Shown piece after piece: positions 59,302-64,000 of a stretch of 64,000 nt of DNA. The position numbers were made by a program, and so were the translations under genes. Within the stretch, counting starts at the first letter, position 1. Every line of letters begins with the position of its first letter. The notes below the pieces were generated by a model. The model worked only from the letters and a program-made list of their open reading frames with translations. It did not search any database and was not told where the DNA came from. The stretch comes from [Collinsella] massiliensis (GTDB lineage: Bacteria > Actinomycetota > Coriobacteriia > Coriobacteriales > Coriobacteriaceae): assembly GCA_000333815.1 (NCBI GenBank), contig CAPI01000066.1, positions 26,835 to 90,834 of the forward strand, given 5' to 3'.

Positions 59302-59778
59302 ATGGCTATCGTAGACGCGCGCATCGACGACCGCCTCGTGCACGGCCAGGTGTGCAGCTTCTGGATTCCCAAGTACGATGTCGATCGCATCGTGGTGGTG
59401 GACGACGCCATTGCCAAAGACGACCTGCGCAAATCGATGCTGCGCATGGCGTGCCCCGAGCGCTGCAAGCTCTCGGTGTTCGATACGGCAAAGGCTGCGG
59501 ATAAGTTCTCACGCCACATCGATCACGGCATCAAGGTCATGATCCTATGCAACAGCCCGGTGCCTATCCTGCAGATGGCGCGCGCCGGTTTCACGGTCGA
59601 TCACGTGACGCTGGGTAACATCTCGAGCCGTGAGGGCTCCAAGCAGATCGCGCGAACGGCATATGCCACGCCCGCTGATCTCGAGGCTTTCCATGAGCTT
59701 GCAGAGCTCGGCGTGGAAATCTTCGACCAGCTCGTGCCGAGCGATCCGCGCGAGAACATCACGAAGCAGTTCCTGTAA
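59302..59778 (+). CDS. PTS mannose/sorbose-family IIB component
   Basis: 158 residues. Phosphorylated His14 in ARIDDRLVHGQVCSFW. Starts 12 bases after IID. No IIA in the operon. A GC hairpin (59784-59819) lies between this gene and the SIS gene and may set relative expression. Confidence 0.93.
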   Translation: MAIVDARIDDRLVHGQVCSFWIPKYDVDRIVVVDDAIAKDDLRKSMLRMACPERCKLSVFDTAKAADKFSRHIDHGIKVMILCNSPVPILQMARAGFTVDHVTLGNISSREGSKQIARTAYATPADLEAFHELAELGVEIFDQLVPSDPRENITKQFL

Positions 59779-59783
59779 CCCCG

Positions 59784-59819
59784 CTCCCGGCGCGCCGTCT
59801 CCCCTGTGCGCGCCGGGAG
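59784..59819 (+). terminator. intercistronic GC hairpin in PTS operon 2
   Basis: CTCCCGGCGCG / CGCGCCGGGAG, 11-bp stem with a 14-nt loop, six bases after the IIB stop. No T tract, so partial termination or mRNA stabilisation is more likely than a full stop. Confidence 0.5.
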
Positions 59820-59852
59820 GGTCTGGGTATCGATTCGATTGGAGAGTGGAAC

Positions 59853-60944
59853 ATGGAGCAAACGGTACTCGGCAACATCATGAGCCAGGCCGAGGTGCTT
59901 CCGCAGGTATTCGCGAACCGAGCGGTGTTCGTTGAGCCCTTCGCCCGCGAGATCCGCGAGCACGGCATCGAGAAGATCATCTTCTTCGGTTCCGGTACAT
60001 CCTATAACGTGTCGCAGATCGCGGCGTACTACATGAAGCACATCGCCGGCATCACGGCGGAGGCGCAATATCCCACCGTGTTCAAGCACTACGAGCGCCC
60101 GGATTGGACGGGGTCGATCCCGAACGAGAAGATTCTCTTCGTGGGTATCAGCCAGTCCGGTACCTCCGTTTCTACCTGCGAGGTTATGGAGTACGGTAAG
60201 CAGATCGGTTGCCGTACGCTTGCGATTACGGGCGACCTTGAGAGCCGAATCACGCAGTTCTGCGACGTGGTGACGCATCTGCTCGTGGGGCCCGAGCTCA
60301 CGCCGCCCGAGACGAAGGGATACACGGTGTCGGTGCTGAGCGTCTATCTTTGGGCGCTCGAGGTGGCGCGCGACCGCGGCGAGCTCGATGCTGCCGATTA
60401 CGATGCGGCGCTCGCCGAGGTTGAGGCACTTGTGAATGATTTCGACCAGGTGCTCGCCGAGGGCAAGGCGTGGTACGAGCGGAACAAGGGCTCCATCCTG
60501 CAGAGCGACCGCCTGTTCATCTTGGGATACGGCATCGATTACGGCTCGATGCTCGAAGCCATGCTCAAGGTGGGCGAGATGCTGCGCATTCCCACGATCG
60601 GGTACGAGCTCGAGGAGTTCTCGCATGGCCCCACCATGGGCCTACGCCCCAACCAGACGGTGTTCATGATCGGTTCCGACGAGGCCGAGTACGAGCGCAT
60701 GCTCGTGTTCCGCGATGCCTATAAGAAGTACACCCCGCGCGTGCACGTGGTGAGCATGTGCGATGTGCCCGATGCCGACGAGCGCGACCTGGTGTTCTCG
60801 CACTGCGTTGGCAAGTACGCCGCCCCGCTCGCCTATACGGTGCCGTTCCAGTTCGTCGCGGCGCAGGGCGCGAAGGATATCTTCATCGACACGGGCGTGA
60901 ACCCGTTCCAGGAGCCGCTCGCACATTACGACGACGAGGAGTAG
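59853..60944 (+). CDS. SIS-domain protein, fructosamine/glucosamine-phosphate deglycase-like
   Basis: 363 residues with two SIS domains: FFGSGTSYNVSQIAAYY (about 44-60) and GISQSGTSVSTCEVMEYG (about 98-115), plus a second copy around FILGYGIDYGSMLEAMLKVG and the isomerase-type loop EEFSHGPTMGL. Resembles FrlB/AgaS-type enzymes that release glucose-6-P or deamin­ate amino-sugar phosphates. With a mannose-class PTS this suggests uptake of an amino sugar or fructose-amino-acid. No separate kinase or deacetylase is present. Confidence 0.85.
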   Translation: MEQTVLGNIMSQAEVLPQVFANRAVFVEPFAREIREHGIEKIIFFGSGTSYNVSQIAAYYMKHIAGITAEAQYPTVFKHYERPDWTGSIPNEKILFVGISQSGTSVSTCEVMEYGKQIGCRTLAITGDLESRITQFCDVVTHLLVGPELTPPETKGYTVSVLSVYLWALEVARDRGELDAADYDAALAEVEALVNDFDQVLAEGKAWYERNKGSILQSDRLFILGYGIDYGSMLEAMLKVGEMLRIPTIGYELEEFSHGPTMGLRPNQTVFMIGSDEAEYERMLVFRDAYKKYTPRVHVVSMCDVPDADERDLVFSHCVGKYAAPLAYTVPFQFVAAQGAKDIFIDTGVNPFQEPLAHYDDEE

Positions 60945-60985
60945 GACGCGAGCGCCGGTCAACGGTCGGATTGTAATCTCTTGGC

Positions 60986-61024
60986 GCGGCGGGCGGCTCT
61001 GGTTGCTGCCCGCCGCGTCGTTTT
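60986..61024 (+). terminator. intrinsic terminator of PTS operon 2
   Basis: GCGGCGGGC - 13-nt loop - GCCCGCCGC, then GTCGTTTT. 42 bases after the SIS gene's stop. Confidence 0.8.
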
Positions 61025-61201
61025 GCGTGCCAGGCGCTTTGCCGGGCTTCGTTCGGCGCGCTCGCTTGCCAAATTCTGCCTCATGGCAAGGGCGCGACCT
61101 CGTCGTTTTTACGCGAACGTCAAGGCTGCTGCTATCATATCGATAACTACATATCAAGTCTCTTTTCGCGCGAGCACATCTCGCGCCGCGAACGGAACCC
61201 T

Positions 61202-61945
61202 ATGGATATCGGATACATACAGATTGATCGTCGCTCGCCTTTGCCCCTCTACAAGCAGCTTGAGGATTCGATCGTGCGGGCAATCGGCGATGGAACGCTC
61301 AAGGCCGGGGACAAGCTTCCTACAGAGGATGAGCTCGCGGAGTCGCTCGGGCTTTCGCGCCCGGTGGTGCGGCAGGCCTACGGCGCGCTTGTGGGGGCGA
61401 AGCTTGTTATCCGCGAGCGCGGTAGGGGGAGCTTCGTCCAGCCCATGCGCAGCGGCCCTCTGAGCAACACGTTGCTCGGTTTTTCCCAGGAGACGCTCTT
61501 AAGCGGGCATATTCCCGCGACTCGCGTGCTGGCGCTCAGGGAAGGCGAGCTTCCCGAGCGGTTGGCCCGTGAGGTTGAGGATCCGTTTCATAGTTGGTTT
61601 TACCTGGAGCGCGTGCGTTTCACCGATGGGGTGCCCTCCCAGCATTTGAAGACATGGGTGCCGCGCGACCGCTTCCCAGATATCGAATCGTATGACTTCG
61701 AGGTCAGTTCGTTGTATTCGACCCTGTTCGAGCTGTATGGCGTACGTCCCGATCTCGCGCGGCGGACGGTGCGCGCGACGGGCGCCGATGCGACGACGGC
61801 GCAGATCCTCAACGTGCCGGAGGGCACGCCCATCGCGCAGATGGATAACATCGTCTACGACGAGGATGGCGTGCTCATGGAGGTCGGGCTCGAGGACTAC
61901 CTGGGAGATTCGTGCAGCTTCAGCTTCGAGGTGCGCAACGACTGA
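61202..61945 (+). CDS. GntR-family regulator with UTRA domain
   Basis: 247 residues. N-terminal GntR winged helix (residues ~8-75: PLPLYKQLEDSIVRAI, KLPTEDELAESLGLSRPVVR) and C-terminal UTRA ligand domain (about 90-240) with the usual YLERVRFTDG and GTPIAQMDNIVYDEDG blocks. UTRA regulators sense phosphosugars, including fructosamine and glucosamine phosphates, matching the preceding operon. Its own upstream has AT-rich repeats (TATCATAT, ACATATCA) that could be operators. Palindrome A5 follows five bases after the stop. Confidence 0.92.
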   Translation: MDIGYIQIDRRSPLPLYKQLEDSIVRAIGDGTLKAGDKLPTEDELAESLGLSRPVVRQAYGALVGAKLVIRERGRGSFVQPMRSGPLSNTLLGFSQETLLSGHIPATRVLALREGELPERLAREVEDPFHSWFYLERVRFTDGVPSQHLKTWVPRDRFPDIESYDFEVSSLYSTLFELYGVRPDLARRTVRATGADATTAQILNVPEGTPIAQMDNIVYDEDGVLMEVGLEDYLGDSCSFSFEVRND

Positions 61946-61949
61946 GCAT

Positions 61950-61976
61950 GTAAAAATACCCCTGGGGTAATTTTAC
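61950..61976. repeat. GTAAAA...CCCCTGGGG...TTTTAC palindrome, copy A5
   Basis: GTAAAAATACCCC then TGGGGTAATTTTAC, immediately after the GntR/UTRA stop codon. Likely terminator. Confidence 0.85.
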
Positions 61977-61991
61977 GGGGGAGGGGAGTGT

Positions 61992-62498
61992 ATGGAGGAG
62001 ATGCCGCGCGTCGACGCCATCTGGGAGAGCGCGGTCTTTCAGCGCGAATACCAGCGCTTGGCAGCGCTCGAGGAGGACCGCGTGTTCTGCCGCCATGGGC
62101 TGCCGCATCTGCTCGACACGGCGCGCATCATGTGGGCCCTCAACCTGGAACGCGCCTGCGGCGTCGATCGCGAGGTGGTGTACGCCGCGGCGCTCCTGCA
62201 CGATGTGGGCAAGGCGACGCAGTACGCATCCGGCGAGCCGCACGAGGTGGCGGGGGAGCGCCTGGCGCGGGAGATTCTCGAGGGGCTGCCGGCCGCCTGC
62301 GCGTTCTCGCCTGAGGAGGTCGGCGCCATCTGCGCGGCGATCCGCGCCCACCGGCGCTTCGACCCCGACGCCGCGCCCCTCTCCCAGCTGCTCTACCAAG
62401 CGGATAAGGCGTCGCGCACGTGCTTCGCCTGCCCCGCGGACGTGCGCGCCGCCTGCTCGTGGAGCGATGCGAAGAAGAATCTCAGCATTCGCGTCTAA
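61992..62498 (+). CDS. HD-domain phosphohydrolase-like protein
   Basis: 168 residues. HD-domain residues: His in FCRHGLPHLLDTARIMW (about 32-48), the HD pair in ALLHDVGKATQYASGEPHE (about 74-92), and Asp in YQADKASR. C-terminal CxxC region FACPADVRAAC and KKNLSIRV ending as in small YqeK/HD relatives. Presumably hydrolyses a nucleotide or phosphoester; substrate unknown. GGGAGGGGAGTGT precedes the ATG. Confidence 0.85.
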   Translation: MEEMPRVDAIWESAVFQREYQRLAALEEDRVFCRHGLPHLLDTARIMWALNLERACGVDREVVYAAALLHDVGKATQYASGEPHEVAGERLAREILEGLPAACAFSPEEVGAICAAIRAHRRFDPDAAPLSQLLYQADKASRTCFACPADVRAACSWSDAKKNLSIRV

Positions 62499-62537
62499 GC
62501 GGGGCGCCCTTGCCCGCCTCCCCGCGCGCGGCCGTGC

Positions 62538-63269
62538 CTAGAGCGTCGCCGAGCCCATGAGCGAGCCGTTGTAGTAGATGATGAAGCCGAGGAGCCCCGC
62601 CAGTCCGGCGCAGAGGCACACGAGCCCCACGCCCATGCACGCGACCGCCCAGCGCTTGAAGGGACGCGTGCCGACGAACCCCGCCGCCGCGGTCACGCAC
62701 AGGAAGACGGCGATGCCGAGGACGACCATGCAGGAGCCCTCGGCGGTCGCGAGGCGCGGCAGGTTGGCGGGGGAGACGTTCATGTAGTGGTAGCTGTGGA
62801 GCATGCTCACGTCGCCCGTCGTGATCATGTGGACGCCGGGCAGGATGCCCATGAGCGAGAGTGCGGCGCCGATGATCGCGCAGACGATGACGCGCCACGC
62901 CGGCCGCATGGTGGCGAAGGGGCCGGGTGCCGTCTGCCCGGAGAACGTCATGAGCCCGCCGTTGTAGTACACGATCGCGATGAGCATCTCGGCGAGGCTC
63001 GCCACGAAGAGCACGGTGCCGACAATCGCGCCCGCGACGCCGAGCGCGCCGGGAGCATTGGAGACGAACCCCATGAGCGCGATGCCGATCGCGAGCCCGA
63101 CGAGCCCCGCGCCTTCTGCGCGCGCGAGCTTGGGCAGCTTATCCGGCGGCGTCGTGGCGTAGTGGTAGCTATGGAGCATGCGGGGGTTGCCCGACACGAT
63201 CATGGAGATGCCGAGTGCGGCGCAGAGCGCGGCGGGGATGAGTATGACCAGCGAATCCATGATGGCCAT
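62538..63269 (-). CDS. DUF3784-like membrane protein with internal duplication
   Basis: 243 residues from ATG 63269, with GAAAGGAAGCC upstream. Two homologous halves, each with a membrane helix, a loop with MLHSYHY (about 30-36 and about 157-163) followed by LPKLAxAEG / LPRLATAEG, then further helices and an IVYYNGGLM / IIYYNGSLM segment. The loop pattern resembles DUF3784-type proteins. The longer open frame upstream is not used. No function known. Confidence 0.7.
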   Translation of the reverse strand: MAIMDSLVILIPAALCAALGISMIVSGNPRMLHSYHYATTPPDKLPKLARAEGAGLVGLAIGIALMGFVSNAPGALGVAGAIVGTVLFVASLAEMLIAIVYYNGGLMTFSGQTAPGPFATMRPAWRVIVCAIIGAALSLMGILPGVHMITTGDVSMLHSYHYMNVSPANLPRLATAEGSCMVVLGIAVFLCVTAAAGFVGTRPFKRWAVACMGVGLVCLCAGLAGLLGFIIYYNGSLMGSATL

Positions 63270-63500
63270 GATGGCTTCCTTTCCGACTGCGGGCGGCGGC
63301 CGAGATCGCGCGACCGCGTCCCGCATCCGAATCGTCATGCGGGATTGTAGCGCCGCCCGGTGGCGCGTCAAGGGGATATGTTCCGCAGCCGGGCGGGCAT
63401 CTTGGGTATAGAAAAAGCTGGCACAAAAAACATCTGCCTCCCCGCGGCGCCGCCCCTGGCGTCGGCTTGGCGAGGCGAGCAGCTGGAAGGAGCGATACGT

Positions 63501-63992
63501 ATGGAGCCGACGAAAGCCATCCCCGAAGATACGTCGCAGAGCGAGGAGACGACCCTCGCGCACCGCAAGAAGGCGGGGCTGCCCATGAGCCGCCGCGAGC
63601 TCGCGACCATAACCCCGGGCGAGCTCGCGCTGGCCGACAAGATCGTGATCGAGGGGCTCGAGGTGTTCGCGAACCACGGGGTCTTCCCCGAGGAGCGCGA
63701 GCTGGGGCAGAAGTTCGTGGTCTCGGCCGTGCTCTACACCTCGCTCGCCGCGGCAGGCTCGTCCGACGACCTCGAGGCCTCGATCGACTACGGGGACGTG
63801 TGCCGCACGATCGACACCTTCCTGCGCGAGCACACGTACAAGCTGATCGAGGCAGCCGCCGAGGCGCTCGCCGCGGAGCTGCTCGACCGCTACCCCGCGC
63901 TCTGGGGCGTGAAGGTGGGCATCAAGAAGCCGTGGGCGCCGATCGGCTTGCCGCTCTCGAGCGCGGGCGTGGAGATCGTGCGGCTACGGTAG
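63501..63992 (+). CDS. folB: dihydroneopterin aldolase with N-terminal extension
   Basis: 163 residues from ATG 63501 (GGAAGGAGC upstream). The FolB domain occupies about residues 48-160: IVIEGLEVFANHGVFPEER (catalytic region), SIDYGDVCRTI, KLIEAAAEALAAELL and VGIKKPWAPI, the usual Glu/Tyr/Lys pattern. FolB splits dihydroneopterin in folate synthesis. Typical FolB is ~120 residues, so the first ~45 charged residues are extra; an internal ATG at 63586 would give normal length but has no good ribosome binding site. Other fol genes presumably lie beyond the window. Confidence 0.9.
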   Translation: MEPTKAIPEDTSQSEETTLAHRKKAGLPMSRRELATITPGELALADKIVIEGLEVFANHGVFPEERELGQKFVVSAVLYTSLAAAGSSDDLEASIDYGDVCRTIDTFLREHTYKLIEAAAEALAAELLDRYPALWGVKVGIKKPWAPIGLPLSSAGVEIVRLR

Positions 63993-64000
63993 GCTGCCCG

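Overview
The window is 64 kb of GC-rich bacterial chromosome. Codon use is strongly GC-biased, gene packing is tight and most genes start behind GGAGG-type ribosome binding sites. The gene complement is an anaerobic, sugar-fermenting one: two mannose-family PTS operons, a maltose-type ABC operon, class III ribonucleotide reductase, ThiC with a CxxCxxxC cluster motif, and DDAH. I infer a gut Coriobacteriia (Collinsella-like) bacterium. That comes from overall character, not from a marker-gene comparison.

Layout. 1-7 kb: 3' part of tgt, a LOG-family hydrolase, a PARG-like hydrolase, an HdeD-like membrane protein, then thiD and thiC on the minus strand with a TPP riboswitch in front of thiC. 7-12.5 kb: PTS operon 1 (IIB, IIC, IID, a phosphomannose-isomerase-like enzyme, a mannitol-phosphate-dehydrogenase-like enzyme, RpiR regulator). 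12.5-17.9 kb: an accessory region in which seven roughly 36-nt direct repeats separate small unfamiliar ORFs, with a defective-looking tRNA-Leu at its left edge and toxin debris at its right edge. 17.9-20.3 kb: YccF, a tyrosine-phosphatase-like protein, YaaA. 20.3-27.6 kb: LacI-controlled ABC sugar importer with MalQ and an MsmK-type ATPase. 27.6-30.2 kb: mobile-looking inverted repeats, a zinc-ribbon/Cys-repeat surface protein with a poly-C frameshift, and a duplicated piece of the neighbouring TetR gene. 30.2-33.8 kb: TetR-controlled redox operon (alcohol dehydrogenase, flavodoxin, ABM, CMD, cupin). 34-41 kb: hydrolase, FMN reductase, GNAT, M18 and M20 peptidases, GntR. 41-44.5 kb: DDAH, M20 amidohydrolase and MFS transporter. 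44.6-53.4 kb: polA, HAD phosphatase, argG, a small ORF, argH, CDF transporter. 53.7-57.5 kb: nrdD and nrdG behind paired NrdR boxes, with a toxin-antitoxin pair between them. 57.5-62 kb: PTS operon 2, SIS-domain deglycase and GntR/UTRA regulator. 62-64 kb: HD protein, DUF3784-like membrane protein, folB.

The strongest candidate for something undescribed is the repeat-bounded array at 12.62-15.98 kb. All seven repeats point the same way, and three of them sit at or just after the stop codon of a small ORF, so the layout resembles gene cassettes. No integrase or cas gene is visible in the window. A second recurring signal is a family of long intergenic hairpins whose loops are conserved while their stems differ in sequence (5.1, 5.4, 36.7 and 56.1 kb). 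Several further intergenic palindrome families and two ~140-bp inverted-repeat elements are also present.

All calls come from reading the sequence and known family motifs. No database search, structure prediction or alignment was run.
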